Source: Tessaracoccus lapidicaptus
Lineage (GTDB): Bacteria; Actinomycetota; Actinomycetes; Propionibacteriales; Propionibacteriaceae
Reading direction: 5' to 3'
Length of the DNA: 64,000 nucleotides
NCBI RefSeq assembly: GCF_001693815.1
Contig: NZ_MBQD01000023.1
Location: 186,001 to 250,000 of the forward strand
The notes under the pieces were generated by a model. That model searched no databases. It was not told the DNA's origin and saw only the letters and a list, made by a program, of their open reading frames with translations. Below are positions 49,945 through 60,167 of this stretch, in pieces; the stretch's first letter is position 1; each line of letters opens with the position of its first letter. A program made the translations under genes and the position numbers.

Positions 49945-51615
49945 GTGCCCACACCAGTGACCCCACGCACCGCCGAACGCGACATGAACCCCGAGTCGGG
50001 GCCGCCACAGCACGGGAAGGAGGGGCTCAACCTCTGGGTGTTCGTCACCTCGGCCGCGCTCATCGCCGTCGCGCTGGCGGCCGCGCTGCTGGCCCCGCAG
50101 GCGTTCAACGGCATCGTGTCCACCATCAACACCGTCGTGGTCAACTCCATCGGCTGGTACTACGTGGCGCTGGTGTCCGGCTTCGTGATCTTCGCGCTCG
50201 CCGTCGCCTTCAGCAACCTGGGCACGATCCGCCTCGGCCCTCCGGACGAGGCACCCCAGTACCGCTGGCGGACCTGGTTCGCGATGCTGTTCGCCGCCGG
50301 CATGGGCATCGGCCTGGTGTTCTGGGGCGTGGCGGAGCCGCTGTGGCACCTCGCGTCCCCGCCGCCCGGCTTCCGCGAGTCGGGGATCGAGGCCCAGGGG
50401 CGCCGTGCGATGGCGCAGACGTTCCTGCACTGGGGCGTGCACGCGTGGGCCGTCTACGTCGTCGTCGGTCTGGCGGTCGCGTACGCCGTGCACCGCCGCG
50501 GGCGCCCCGTGTCGATCCGCTGGGCGCTGGAGCCCCTGCTCGGCAAGCGCGTCGACGGTCCGCTGGGCAACGCGATCGACATCGCGGCCGTCGTCGGCAC
50601 GCTGTTCGGCGTCGCGACCTCCCTCGGCCTGGGTGTCAATCAGATCGCCGCGGGGCTGGAGCACCTCGGCGTCGTCGAGGGCACCACGACGGCCAAGCTC
50701 GTCATCATCGCGGTGATCACCGCCTTGTCCACGCTCTCGGTCGTCTCGGGTCTCGACCGGGGCATCGCGTTTCTCTCGCGCGCCAACCTGTGGCTCGCGG
50801 CGCTGCTCCTGGTGGCCGTGCTGATCCTCGGCCCGACCCTGTTCGTGCTGCGCGAGCTCGTGTCCAGCTTCGGCGGCTACATCCAGAACTTCGTGTCCAT
50901 GTCCTTCCAGACCTTCGCCTTCTACGGCGACCGCGGCGAGTCGTGGCTCGGGTCGTGGACGACCTACTACTGGGGCTGGTGGATCGCCTGGTCGCCGTTC
51001 GTCGGGGTGTTCATCGCCCGCATCTCCCGCGGTCGCACGGTCCGTGAGTTCGTGGCCGGCGTCCTGCTCGTCCCGACCGCCGTCACCATGCTGTGGTTCT
51101 CCGTCATGGGCGGGGCCGCGTTGTACCAGCAGATCTTCGGCGGGGTCGACCACATCGTCGACGGCGGCGTCAGCACCAACACCGCGCTGTTCGAGATGCT
51201 CGGCCAGCTCCCCGGCGGTCCCGTCCTGTCCGGCGTGGCCGTGCTGCTGGTACTGGTGTTCTTCGTCACGAGCTCCGACTCCGGATCGTTCGTCGTGGAC
51301 ATGCTCACCCACAACGGCAATCCCAACCCGCCCGTCTGGTCGCGGGTCTTCTGGTCGGTGCTGGAGGGCTCGATCGCGGCCGTGCTCATCTGGTCCAGTT
51401 CCGCCGCCCTCGGCGGCGACACCTCGGGCATCGCCGCGCTGCAGGCCCTGACCATCGTGGCCGCGGCCCCCTTCTCGCTCGTCATGATCGGGATGTGCCT
51501 GTCCCTGATCAAGGCGCTGCGCCGCGACGTCGCCGCCTGGCAGCGGGCCGAGGAGGCGGTGCTGCGGAGGGAGCTCGCGGCGGAGGCCGCCGAGATCGCC
51601 AGCCGCTCGCAGTAG
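49945..51615 (+). CDS. BCCT-family betaine/choline/carnitine transporter
   Basis: A ~556-residue transporter with 12 predicted helices, usually sodium- or proton-coupled, taking up osmoprotectants. The BCCT signatures A-A-G-M-G-I-G-L-V-F-W-G-V-A-E-P-L-W-H and Y-Y-W-G-W-W-I-A-W-S-P-F-V-G-V-F-I-A-R-I-S-R-G-R are complete. The C-terminal tail is short and charged. GTG 49945 is chosen because AGGAG (49934-49938) lies 6 nt upstream; GTG 49894 would be an alternative. Which quaternary amine it carries cannot be told. Confidence 0.9.
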   Translation: MPTPVTPRTAERDMNPESGPPQHGKEGLNLWVFVTSAALIAVALAAALLAPQAFNGIVSTINTVVVNSIGWYYVALVSGFVIFALAVAFSNLGTIRLGPPDEAPQYRWRTWFAMLFAAGMGIGLVFWGVAEPLWHLASPPPGFRESGIEAQGRRAMAQTFLHWGVHAWAVYVVVGLAVAYAVHRRGRPVSIRWALEPLLGKRVDGPLGNAIDIAAVVGTLFGVATSLGLGVNQIAAGLEHLGVVEGTTTAKLVIIAVITALSTLSVVSGLDRGIAFLSRANLWLAALLLVAVLILGPTLFVLRELVSSFGGYIQNFVSMSFQTFAFYGDRGESWLGSWTTYYWGWWIAWSPFVGVFIARISRGRTVREFVAGVLLVPTAVTMLWFSVMGGAALYQQIFGGVDHIVDGGVSTNTALFEMLGQLPGGPVLSGVAVLLVLVFFVTSSDSGSFVVDMLTHNGNPNPPVWSRVFWSVLEGSIAAVLIWSSSAALGGDTSGIAALQALTIVAAAPFSLVMIGMCLSLIKALRRDVAAWQRAEEAVLRRELAAEAAEIASRSQ

Positions 51616-51627
51616 CGGCGGCGGCCC

Positions 51628-52368
51628 TCAGAGGCCGAGGACCGACTCCATCTCGAGCGTCAGGCCCGCGTGGTCGACGATGTAGCGGATCCCCGCGACG
51701 ACGCCCGGCATGAACGACGCCCGGTCGAACGAGTCGTGCCGGATCGTGAGCGTCTCGCCCGGCGCCCCCAGGAGCACCTCCTGGTGGGCCACCAGGCCCT
51801 GCAGCCGGACGCCGTGGATGTGCACCCCGTCGACCACCGCCCCGCGCGCCCCGTCGTCGTGGACGGTGGCGTCCGGGACGGGCGGCATCTGGGCCGCGGC
51901 GCGGGCCGCGCCGATCCGTCGTGCGGTGGTCGCTGACGTGCCCGACGGCGCATCGGCCTTGTTCGGGTGGTGCAGCTCGACGATCTCCACCGAGGGGTAG
52001 AACGGCGCAGCGGTGGCCGCGAACCGCATCATGAGCACGGCGCCGATCGAGAAGTTCGAGGCGATGAGGACCCCGGCCTCGGGGTGGGCCGCGCACAGGT
52101 TGCGGACCCGGTCCAGCTTCTCGTCGGTGAAGCCGGTGGTGCCGATCACCATGTGGATGCCGCGCTCCAGGCACCACGCGATGTTGTCCATGACGGCGTC
52201 GGGGTGCGTGAAGTCGACGACGACCTGCGCGCGCCCGACCTGCTCGCGAGGCTCCCCGAGGTCACACCCGCCGACGATGGTCATGCCGTCGGCGCGCTCG
52301 ACCGCCCGCACGACCTCGGTGCCCATCTTGCCGCTGGCCCCGAACACACCCACCCTGATCTCGGTCAT
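51628..52368 (-). CDS. dapB: 4-hydroxy-tetrahydrodipicolinate reductase
   Basis: NAD(P)H-dependent step of lysine and diaminopimelate synthesis. A 246-residue enzyme with V-G-V-F-G-A-S-G-K-M-G at the start, V-V-V-D-F-T-H-P-D-A-V, G-T-T-G-F, A-S-N-F-S-I-G-A-V-L-M, and the catalytic histidines in E-L-H-H-P-N-K-A-D-A-P-S-G-T. ATG 52368 is preferred to an upstream codon because it gives the correct family N-terminus. Confidence 0.95.
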   Translation of the reverse strand: MTEIRVGVFGASGKMGTEVVRAVERADGMTIVGGCDLGEPREQVGRAQVVVDFTHPDAVMDNIAWCLERGIHMVIGTTGFTDEKLDRVRNLCAAHPEAGVLIASNFSIGAVLMMRFAATAAPFYPSVEIVELHHPNKADAPSGTSATTARRIGAARAAAQMPPVPDATVHDDGARGAVVDGVHIHGVRLQGLVAHQEVLLGAPGETLTIRHDSFDRASFMPGVVAGIRYIVDHAGLTLEMESVLGL

Positions 52369-52453
52369 GTCCGCACTCCCCTCGTCTCGACGTCGCTGTC
52401 CATCCAACCATCCCCGGACGCGGCCCGCCAGCGGCGCCCCCGCCAGGACAGAC

Positions 52454-52490
52454 GCCGAGGGGCGGGCCCGTGACGGGCCCGCCCCTCGGC
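52454..52490 (-). terminator. strong hairpin terminator after pnp
   Basis: A perfect 17-bp stem (52454-52470 with 52474-52490) and a 3-base loop, entirely G/C except one pair, 16 bp beyond the pnp stop. No T tail follows, as is common for actinobacterial terminators. Confidence 0.8.
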
Positions 52491-52506
52491 GGTCATTCAG
52501 GCTCGA

Positions 52507-54708
52507 TCAGGCCTCGGCGTCGGTCTTCTCCTCGACCACCGGAACGAGCGACAGCTTGCCGCGGTCGTCGATGTCGGAGATCTCGACCTGGAGCTTCTGC
52601 CCCACCGACAGGACATCCTCCACGTTCTCGACGCGGGCGCCGCCGGCGAGCGGGCGCAGCTTCGAGATGTGCAGCAGGCCGTCCTTGCCGGGCAGCAGCG
52701 AGACGAAGGCCCCGAACGCCGTGAGCTTCACGACGGTCCCGAGGAACCGCTCGCCGCGCTCCGGCATGTGCGGGTTGGCGATCGCGTTGATCGCGGCGAC
52801 GGCCGCATCCGCGGCCTCCCCCGTCGTGGCGCCCACGTAGATGGTGCCGTCATCTTCGATGGAGATGTTGGCGCCCGTGTCGTCCTGGATCTGGTTGATG
52901 ATCTTGCCCTTCGGGCCGATGACCTCACCGATCTTGTCCACCGGGATGCGCAGCGAGATGATCCGCGGCGCGTAGGGGCTCATCTCGTCGGGGACGTCGA
53001 TCGCCTCGCCCATGACGTCGAGCAGGGTGTGCCGGGCGTCGCGGGCCTGCAGCAGGGCCTTCTGCAGCTCGACGGCGGGGATGCCGTTGAGCTTGGTGTC
53101 CAGCTGCAGCGCGGTGACGAAGTCACGGGTGCCGGCCACCTTGAAGTCCATGTCGCCGAGCGCGTCCTCGGCGCCCAGGATGTCGGTCAGCGCGATGTAC
53201 TTCGTCTCGCCGTCGACGTCCTCGCTCATGAGGCCCATCGCGATGCCCGCGACGGGCGCCTTGAGGGGCACACCCGCGTTGAGCAGCGACAACGTGGACG
53301 CGCAGACCGAGCCCATCGACGTCGAGCCGTTCGAGCCCAGCGCCTCGGACACCTGGCGGATCGCGTAGGGGAACTCGGAGCGCGTGGGCAGCACGGGGAT
53401 CAACGCCCGCTCAGCCAGGGCACCGTGGCCGACCTCGCGCCGCTTCGGGGAGCCGACTCGGCCGGTCTCGCCCGTCGAGTACGGCGGGAAGTTGTAGTTG
53501 TGCATGTAGCGCTTGGTGTTCTCGGGCGAGAGCGTGTCGATCTTCTGCTCCATGTCGAGCATGTTGAGGGTGCTGACGCCCAGGATCTGGGTCTCGCCGC
53601 GCTGGAACAGCGCCGAGCCGTGCACGCGCGGGATGACCGCGACCTCGGCCGCCAGTTCGCGGATCTCGGCGGGGCCGCGGCCGTCGATGCGGACCTGCTC
53701 GGTCAGCGTGCGGTGCCGCACGATCTTCTTGGTGAGTGCCTTCAGCGCGGCCGACACCTCATTCAGGCGGCCGTCGAAGCGCTCGGTGAGCTGCTCCGTG
53801 ACGTCCTGACGGATGGCGTGCGTCGCCTCGTCGCGCTCCTGCTTGCCCTTGATCTGCATGGCCTGGGCCACGCGGTCGGCGGCGAGCTCGGAGACGGCGT
53901 CGAAGACGTCGTCCTGGTAGTCGCGGAACACGGGGAAGTCGTAGGTCTCGCGCGGCAGCTTGGCGGCCAGCTCGGACTGCGCGTCGCACAGCGCCTTGAT
54001 GAACGGCTTGGCCGCCTCGAGGCCCTGACCGACGACCTCTTCGGTCGGCGCGGTCTTGCCGGAGCGGACGAGCTCCCACGTGGCGTCGGTGCCGCCGGCC
54101 TCGACCATCATGATCGCGACGTCACCGTCGGCGAGCACGCGGCCCGCGACCACCATCTGGAAGGCGGACTGGGCCACCTGCTCCACGGTCGGGAACGCGA
54201 CCCACTGGTCGTCGATGAGGGCGACGCGCACGCCACCGATCGGCCCGGAGAACGGGAGGCCCGCGATCTGGGTCGACATCGACGCGGCGTTGATCGCCAC
54301 GACGTCGTACATGACAGCCGGGTTGAGCGCCAGGATCGTGACGACGACCTGGACCTCGTTGCGCAGGCCCTTGACGAACGCGGGGCGCAGCGGGCGGTCG
54401 ATCAGGCGGCAGGCGAGGATCGCGCCCTCGCCCGGGCGGCCCTCACGACGGAAGAACGAGCCGGGGATCTTGCCCGCGGCGTACATGCGCTCCTCGACGT
54501 CGACCGTCAGCGGGAAGAAGTCGATGGCCTCCCGCGGGGTCTTCTGCGCGGTGGTCGCCGACAGCAGCATGGTGTCGCCGTCCAGGTAGACGGCGGCCGA
54601 GCCATCGGCCTGCTGGGCCAGCACGCCGGCCTCGAAGCGAATAGTGTGGGTGCCGTACTTGCCGTTGTCGATAACGGCCTCGGCGAATTCGATGCCTGGT
54701 CCTTCCAC
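52507..54708 (-). CDS. pnp: polyribonucleotide nucleotidyltransferase
   Basis: A 733-residue PNPase, the phosphorolytic 3'-5' exoribonuclease and polymerase. Two RNase PH domains surround an all-helical segment. [13 protein letters not shown] and [13 protein letters not shown] mark the second catalytic core. A KH domain ([13 protein letters not shown]) and an S1 domain ([13 protein letters not shown]) end the chain. GTG 54708 is chosen because AAGGAG lies 7 nt upstream and it gives [11 protein letters not shown], the family start. Confidence 0.95.
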   Translation of the reverse strand: MEGPGIEFAEAVIDNGKYGTHTIRFEAGVLAQQADGSAAVYLDGDTMLLSATTAQKTPREAIDFFPLTVDVEERMYAAGKIPGSFFRREGRPGEGAILACRLIDRPLRPAFVKGLRNEVQVVVTILALNPAVMYDVVAINAASMSTQIAGLPFSGPIGGVRVALIDDQWVAFPTVEQVAQSAFQMVVAGRVLADGDVAIMMVEAGGTDATWELVRSGKTAPTEEVVGQGLEAAKPFIKALCDAQSELAAKLPRETYDFPVFRDYQDDVFDAVSELAADRVAQAMQIKGKQERDEATHAIRQDVTEQLTERFDGRLNEVSAALKALTKKIVRHRTLTEQVRIDGRGPAEIRELAAEVAVIPRVHGSALFQRGETQILGVSTLNMLDMEQKIDTLSPENTKRYMHNYNFPPYSTGETGRVGSPKRREVGHGALAERALIPVLPTRSEFPYAIRQVSEALGSNGSTSMGSVCASTLSLLNAGVPLKAPVAGIAMGLMSEDVDGETKYIALTDILGAEDALGDMDFKVAGTRDFVTALQLDTKLNGIPAVELQKALLQARDARHTLLDVMGEAIDVPDEMSPYAPRIISLRIPVDKIGEVIGPKGKIINQIQDDTGANISIEDDGTIYVGATTGEAADAAVAAINAIANPHMPERGERFLGTVVKLTAFGAFVSLLPGKDGLLHISKLRPLAGGARVENVEDVLSVGQKLQVEISDIDDRGKLSLVPVVEEKTDAEA

Positions 54709-54920
54709 GGACAGGCTCCTTTCGGGGTGTGTGCCACCCGCGCAGGGCGAATCGTCGCCGGGATTGTCTGCCGGTCTTCGATCGAGGCCCGCGGGGGCGC
54801 CCTGAGGCACCCGAAGGCCACTACCGAGGACCAGACGGACGCGTGCGCTGGGCGGCGGGGTGGAAACAACAGTTGTTCAGTTGTCCAGTGCAGTCTAGCC
54901 GGTTGGGCCACGATGGTTGA

Positions 54921-57900
54921 ATGCTGAGCGTCACGTCGCCCCGGATCATCGACGCGGCGGCCGCGACGGCGCGCCGCTGGGCCCAGCGCAGCACCGCCCA
55001 TCCGGAGCCTTCGGCGGCCCGGTTGCTGGCCCGGGTCCTGCGCCATCCGGAGGGCCTGCCCTTCACCCTGGACTTCGTCGACCGCGTGCTGCGACCCGAG
55101 GACCCGACGGTGGCCGCCAGGGCGCTCGCCGACCTCGCGCGCCGCCCCGCCCCGTTCCTGCCGCCTGCGCTGCGGCTCGGCCTGGCGGCGGTCCGCACCT
55201 CCCCCACCCTGGCCCTGCCGGCCGTGCGCCCCGCGTTCACCGCGCTCGTCGGCGACCTCGTGATCGACGTCGGCCGCCGACTGGGCCCCGCCCTCGAGCG
55301 GCTGCAGCGCGATGGCTGTGCCCTCAACATCAACCTACTGGGCGAAGCGGTGCTCGGCGACGAGCACGCCCGCGCCCGCCTGGCCCAGACGGCGGCGCTC
55401 CTCGAGCGCCCGGACGTCGACTACGTCTCGCTCAAGGTCTCCGCAGTCCTCGGGCCGCACTCGCCCTGGGCCCACGACGCCACCGTCGCCGAGGCGGTCG
55501 CCCGGCTGAGGCCGCTCATGGAGCGCGCCCGCGACCTCGGCAAGTTCGTCAACCTCGACATGGAGGAGTACCGCGACCTGCACCTGACGCTCGACGTCTT
55601 CGACCGGCTCGCGATGGCCCCCGACCTCCTCGGGGTCCGGGCCGGGATCGCGGTGCAGACCTACCTGCGGGAGTCGCCCCTGGTGCTGCGCCGGATCGAC
55701 GACCTGGCCCGCGACCGCGTCGCCGCCGGTGGGGTCCCCCTCAAGGTCCGCCTGGTCAAGGGCGCGAACATGGCCATGGAGCGGGTCCAGGCGGAGCTGC
55801 GGGGATGGCCGTCGCCGGTCCTGCCGTCGAAGGCGGCCACGGACGCCAGCTACCTGCGGGCCTTGGACTTCTGCCTCACCCCGGAGCGGGCCTCCCGCCT
55901 GAAGGTGGGGGTGGCCAGCCACAACGTCTTCACGCTCGCGGCGGCCTGGGAGCTCGCCACGGCTCGCGGCGTGACCGACCAGATGGACGTCGAGATGCTG
56001 GCGGGCATGGGCGTGCCGCTGCGCCGCGTGCTGCAGGAGGAGATCGGCCGGGTGCGGCTGTACGTGCCGGTGGTCCCGCGCCGCGACTTCGACGTCGCCA
56101 TCGCCTATCTGGTCAGGCGGCTCGAGGAGAACGCCGCCAACGAGAACTTCATGTCGGGCGCCGCCGGGCTCGGCCACGACGCGCAGTTCCTGGCCAGGGA
56201 GGAGCAGCGGTTCCGCGCCGCCGCCGCCCTCGCCGACGACCCGGGCCCGCCCGGTTGGGCGGTCCAGCACCGCGCGCCGGCGCCGGTCGGGTTCGGCAAC
56301 GCCAGCGACACCGACCCGGCGCTGCCGTCGAATCAGGAGTGGGCCCGGACCATCCACCGGCGCCTGCCCGCGCCGCTGCTCGGCGCCGACGCGGTGCGCC
56401 GCGCGACGCTGGCGGACCGCGCCGAACTCGACCGCGCCCTCGACGAAGGGCGCGCGGCGGGTGCTCGATGGCGGGCGACGCCACCGGCTGAGCGGGCGGC
56501 GGTCCTCCGGCGCCTCGCCGGGCAGCTGGAGGCGGCGCGCACCGACCTGGTGACGGTGGCCGCGGACGAGGTCGGCAAGCTCATCGACCAGGCCGACGTC
56601 GAGGTGTCCGAGGCGGTGGACTTCGCCCGCTACTACGCCGAACGGGCCCTCGACCGCGTCGACGGCGCGCGCCACGTCCCGCCGGCACTCACCGTCGTCG
56701 CACCCCCGTGGAACTTCCCGATCGCCATCCCCCTGGGCGGCGTCGCGGCGGCCCTCGCCGCCGGATCGGCCGTCGTGCTCAAGCCGGCTCCCCCGGCCCG
56801 ACGCACCGCCGCGCTCCTGGCCGAGGCGGGTGTCCGGGCGGGCATCCCGGACGCGGTGCTGCAGTTCGTCGTCGTCGACGACGGCCCCCTCGGCCAGGCG
56901 CTCATCACCGACGACCGGGTGGATCAGGTCGTCCTCACAGGCGCCGCGGAGACGGCCGCCCTGTTCCGCTCCTGGCGCCCCGGGCTCCCCCTCCTCGCGG
57001 AGACCTCCGGCAAGAACGCGATCGTGATCACGCCGTCGGCCGACCTCGATCTGGCCGTCGCCGACCTCGTCACCTCGGCCTTCGGCCACGCGGGGCAGAA
57101 GTGCTCGGCCGCGTCGCTCGGGATCCTCGTCGGCTCCGTCGCCAGGTCGCGCCGCTTCCGCGAGCAACTCGTGGACGCCGTCACGTCGCTGCGCGTCGCC
57201 TGGCCGACGGACCCGGCGGCGCAGATGGGCCCCCTCACCGAGCCGCCGGGCGAGAAGCTGCGGCGGGGCCTGACCCGCCTCGAGCCCGGGCAGACGTGGT
57301 GGGTGGCGCCGCGCCGGGTCGACGAGCGGCTCTGGAGCCCCGGCGTGCGCTGGGGCGTGGCGCCGGGCAGCGAGTTCCACCAGGTCGAGTACTTCGGTCC
57401 CGTGCTGGGGCTGATGACCGCGTCGTCGCTCGATGAGGCGATCGACCTGCAGAACGGCACCCCGTTCGGCCTGACCGCCGGCCTGCACAGCCTCGATGCG
57501 GTGGAGATCCGGCGCTGGGTCGAGCGCGTCGAGGCCGGCAACTGCTACGTCAACCGCGGGATCACCGGCGCGATCGTCCGGCGACAGCCGTTCGGCGGCT
57601 GGAAGCGCTCATCCGTCGGACCCGGCGCCAAGGCCGGCGGGCCGCACTACGTCGCCAGCCTCGGCTCGTGGGAGCCCGACGGCTGGCCCACGGCGACGAG
57701 CGCGGAGGTCACCACCGAGTCGCTGGCTCGGCTTGTCACGGCGGGCGGCGCGGTTCCGGGACTGGATCCCGTGCTGGTGCGGGCCGCGGCAGCGTCCGAC
57801 GAGCGGGCGGCCCGCACCATCGTCGGCGCGCTGCACGACCCGTCGGCGCTCGCCGCGGAGCAGAACGTCCTGCGCTACCGGCCGACGGAGGTCACGGTCC

Positions 57901-58262
57901 GGGTGGAGGCCCGGGACCCGTGGCCCGTGCTGCGGGAGGCGTCCGCGGCGCTGGCGGCAGGGGCCAGGGTCCGGTTCTCGTTCGAGGAGGAGCCGCATCA
58001 GGCCCTGCGCGACGCCCTCGCCGGCGCCGGGTTCGACGTCGTGGTCGAGTCGTCCGCGGGGTTCGATCGCGTGGCCCACGGCCGCGTCCGCCATCTCGGG
58101 AGCCGGGACCTCCAGGTCGCCGTCGACGGCTCGATCGACGTGACGGTGTACCCCGGTCCTCCGCTGCCCGGCGAGCGGGCACTCCTTCCCTATGTGCGGG
58201 AGCAGGCGGTCTCGGTCACCCGCCACCGCTACGGGCATCCACGGCCCTCGCCGCTCGGCTGA
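54921..58262 (+). CDS. putA: bifunctional proline dehydrogenase / glutamate-semialdehyde dehydrogenase
   Basis: A 1113-residue PutA that oxidises proline to glutamate. Residues ~1-430 are the FAD proline dehydrogenase barrel (N-I-N-L-L-G-E-A, V-S-L-K-V-S, N-L-D-M-E-E-Y-R-D, R-L-V-K-G-A-N, and the substrate arginines in F-D-V-A-I-A-Y-L-V-R-R-L-E-E-N). Residues ~480-960 are the aldehyde dehydrogenase (A-P-P-W-N-F-P-I-A-I, E-T-S-G-K-N-A-I, catalytic cysteine in G-H-A-G-Q-K-C-S). A C-terminal ~150-residue domain of type-B PutA follows. There is no N-terminal DNA-binding domain. It interrupts the usual rpsO-pnp pair. Confidence 0.93.
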   Translation: MLSVTSPRIIDAAAATARRWAQRSTAHPEPSAARLLARVLRHPEGLPFTLDFVDRVLRPEDPTVAARALADLARRPAPFLPPALRLGLAAVRTSPTLALPAVRPAFTALVGDLVIDVGRRLGPALERLQRDGCALNINLLGEAVLGDEHARARLAQTAALLERPDVDYVSLKVSAVLGPHSPWAHDATVAEAVARLRPLMERARDLGKFVNLDMEEYRDLHLTLDVFDRLAMAPDLLGVRAGIAVQTYLRESPLVLRRIDDLARDRVAAGGVPLKVRLVKGANMAMERVQAELRGWPSPVLPSKAATDASYLRALDFCLTPERASRLKVGVASHNVFTLAAAWELATARGVTDQMDVEMLAGMGVPLRRVLQEEIGRVRLYVPVVPRRDFDVAIAYLVRRLEENAANENFMSGAAGLGHDAQFLAREEQRFRAAAALADDPGPPGWAVQHRAPAPVGFGNASDTDPALPSNQEWARTIHRRLPAPLLGADAVRRATLADRAELDRALDEGRAAGARWRATPPAERAAVLRRLAGQLEAARTDLVTVAADEVGKLIDQADVEVSEAVDFARYYAERALDRVDGARHVPPALTVVAPPWNFPIAIPLGGVAAALAAGSAVVLKPAPPARRTAALLAEAGVRAGIPDAVLQFVVVDDGPLGQALITDDRVDQVVLTGAAETAALFRSWRPGLPLLAETSGKNAIVITPSADLDLAVADLVTSAFGHAGQKCSAASLGILVGSVARSRRFREQLVDAVTSLRVAWPTDPAAQMGPLTEPPGEKLRRGLTRLEPGQTWWVAPRRVDERLWSPGVRWGVAPGSEFHQVEYFGPVLGLMTASSLDEAIDLQNGTPFGLTAGLHSLDAVEIRRWVERVEAGNCYVNRGITGAIVRRQPFGGWKRSSVGPGAKAGGPHYVASLGSWEPDGWPTATSAEVTTESLARLVTAGGAVPGLDPVLVRAAAASDERAARTIVGALHDPSALAAEQNVLRYRPTEVTVRVEARDPWPVLREASAALAAGARVRFSFEEEPHQALRDALAGAGFDVVVESSAGFDRVAHGRVRHLGSRDLQVAVDGSIDVTVYPGPPLPGERALLPYVREQAVSVTRHRYGHPRPSPLG

Positions 58263-58274
58263 CCCGAGAAACGA

Positions 58275-58304
58275 CTCAGGGCACCCCGCGAGGGGTGCCC
58301 TGAG
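58275..58304. terminator. bidirectional terminator between putA and rpsO
   Basis: CTCAGGGCACCCC (58275-58287) pairs perfectly with GGGGTGCCCTGAG (58292-58304) around GCGA. The 13-bp stem lies between the convergent putA and rpsO stops and can serve both. Confidence 0.85.
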
Positions 58305-58323
58305 GATGAGGTGGGAGACGAGG

Positions 58324-58587
58324 TCAGCGACGCAGGCCGAGGCGCGCGATCAGCGACCGGTAGTGCTCGATGTCGTTCTTGGCGACGTAGTTGAGCAGGC
58401 GGCGGCGCTGGCCGACCATGAGCATCAGGCCACGGCGGCTGTGGTGGTCACCCTTGTGTTCCTTGAGGTGCTCGGTGAGGTGAGCGATCCGCTTGGTCAG
58501 CAGGGCGATCTGCACATCCGGCGACCCGGTGTCACCCGGCGTGGTCGCGTACTCGTCGATGATCTTCTTCTTCTCGTCGGCGTCCAT
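58324..58587 (-). CDS. rpsO: 30S ribosomal protein S15
   Basis: An 87-residue S15: [22 protein letters not shown] start region and [21 protein letters not shown]. It belongs to the ribF-rpsO-pnp neighbourhood, although putA now separates it from pnp. Good AAGGAG ribosome site. Confidence 0.97.
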   Translation of the reverse strand: MDADEKKKIIDEYATTPGDTGSPDVQIALLTKRIAHLTEHLKEHKGDHHSRRGLMLMVGQRRRLLNYVAKNDIEHYRSLIARLGLRR

Positions 58588-58786
58588 ATAGGGCTCCTTC
58601 CGGTTCGCTGCACGGCGCCCCTGTCGCGGATGCTGTCGGGGCTCTGACGGGGCCGTGGCCGATCTAACGGCAACCTGAGAACCCTAGCACCGCCCCCGGC
58701 GCGGGCCCAAAACGTGCATCGCCGCGGCCCCGAGGGGCGACGCGCTAGGGTAGGGACATCGACGGCAGTGTGAGCTAAGGAGAACC

Positions 58787-59266
58787 ATGGGCATCATCGT
58801 CCGTCCCGCCACCGACTCGGACCTCGACGCCTTGCGCGCGAACGAGCCGCGGCCGGAGCTCGGCCTCGTCGACAAGCACTTTGCGGCCCAGCAGGCCGGA
58901 ACGCTCCTCTACGTGGTCGCCGTCGAGGACGACACGCCCATCGGCACCGCCGTGCTTGACCTGGATGCGGACTCGATGACGCCGGAGCTGCGCAACATGT
59001 TCGTGTACCCGGCCGCCCGCCGCAAGGGAGCCGGCCGCGCCCTCTCCCGCTACCTCGAGGACGAGGCACGCAAGCGGGGCTTCGCCGCGGTCTACCTCGC
59101 GGTGGACCCGAACAACGAGAAGGCCGTGCCGCTGTACGTGTCGCTGGAGTACCACCCCACGGGCGAGCACCTGTTCGTCGACGAGCCGGAGGTCGAGCAG
59201 GTCGACGACGAGACGCAGGCCAGCGAGCACTACGCGATCTACAAGAAGTCGCTCACCGTCCGCTGA
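58787..59266 (+). CDS. GNAT-family N-acetyltransferase
   Basis: A 159-residue acetyltransferase: I-V-R-P-A-T-D-S-D-L-D-A-L start, acetyl-CoA motif N-M-F-V-Y-P-A-A-R-R-K-G-A-G-R-A-L, and V-D-P-N-N-E-K-A-V-P-L-Y-V-S-L-E-Y (the C-terminal N-x-x-A-x-x-x-Y motif). ATG 58787 follows AAGGAGAA. TAGGGT at 58749-58754 may be its -10. Its end overlaps the convergent ribF stop by 14 bp. Substrate unknown. Confidence 0.85.
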   Translation: MGIIVRPATDSDLDALRANEPRPELGLVDKHFAAQQAGTLLYVVAVEDDTPIGTAVLDLDADSMTPELRNMFVYPAARRKGAGRALSRYLEDEARKRGFAAVYLAVDPNNEKAVPLYVSLEYHPTGEHLFVDEPEVEQVDDETQASEHYAIYKKSLTVR

Positions 59267-60167
59267 GGCCGAGTTCGATCTTCGCCCCCGCGACGTCGGC
59301 GTGCATCTGCGTGATGAGCGCGTCGATGCCGTCGAACCGGACCTGTCCGCGCAGCCGCGCCACGAAGTCGACGGCGACCTCGACCCCGTAGAGCTCGAGA
59401 TCCGTGCGGTCGAGGACGTAGCTCTCCACGCGGCGCTCATGGCCGTCGAAGGTCGGGTTGGTGCCCACGGAGATGGCGGCGGGCAGCGGGGCGGCGCCCG
59501 GCTCGTCGAGCCGCGTGAGCCAGCCGGCGTACACGCCGTCCGCGGGGACCGCCATGTCCGGCGGCACCGTGAGATTCGCCGTCGGGAACCCGAGGTCGCG
59601 CCCGCGCTGGTCTCCGACGACCACGACGCCACGGAAGCGGAACGGCCGCATGAGGTGCTTGGCCGCCTCGGCGACGTCACCGTCGGCGAGCAGGTCGCGC
59701 ACGCAGGTGGAGCACGACACCGTGTGATCGATCGTCTCCAGCGGCAGCGGTACCACCTCGAAGCGACCCTCACCCAGCGCCGCGAGCGTGTCGACGTCGC
59801 CGGACGCCCGGCGACCGAACCGGAAGTTGGCGCCCACGACCACCCGCACCGGGTGCAGTGGCAGCAGGAACCGCTCGACGAATTCCTCGGGCGACAGCCG
59901 GGCGACGTCGTCGTTGAACCGGATGACGCGGACCTCGTGGGCCCCGGCCTCCTTGAGCAGCTCGATCCGCGTCCTCAGGTCCGTCAGGAGCTTCGGCGCC
60001 GACGCCGGGCGCAGGACGGTCACCGGGTGGGGCCAGAAGGTCAGCACGATGAGCGGATGGTCGACGTCGCGCGTGGCCTCCTGCAGGACGCGCCGGTGTC
60101 CACGGTGGACCCCGTCGAAGTTGCCGATGACGACGACCGAACTAGTCACGGCACCCAAATCTGTCAT
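59253..60167 (-). CDS. ribF: bifunctional riboflavin kinase / FAD synthetase
   Basis: Makes FMN and FAD from riboflavin. A 304-residue protein with an N-terminal adenylyltransferase domain (V-I-G-N-F-D-G-V-H-R-G-H, then S-C-S-T-C-V-R-D-L-L) and a C-terminal kinase domain (G-R-D-L-G-F-P-T-A-N-L, P-A-A-I-S-V-G-T-N-P-T-F). The adenylyltransferase motif usually reads S-S-T-x-I-R. ATG 60167 overlaps the truB stop (ATGA). Confidence 0.95.
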   Translation of the reverse strand: MTDLGAVTSSVVVIGNFDGVHRGHRRVLQEATRDVDHPLIVLTFWPHPVTVLRPASAPKLLTDLRTRIELLKEAGAHEVRVIRFNDDVARLSPEEFVERFLLPLHPVRVVVGANFRFGRRASGDVDTLAALGEGRFEVVPLPLETIDHTVSCSTCVRDLLADGDVAEAAKHLMRPFRFRGVVVVGDQRGRDLGFPTANLTVPPDMAVPADGVYAGWLTRLDEPGAAPLPAAISVGTNPTFDGHERRVESYVLDRTDLELYGVEVAVDFVARLRGQVRFDGIDALITQMHADVAGAKIELGLSGR

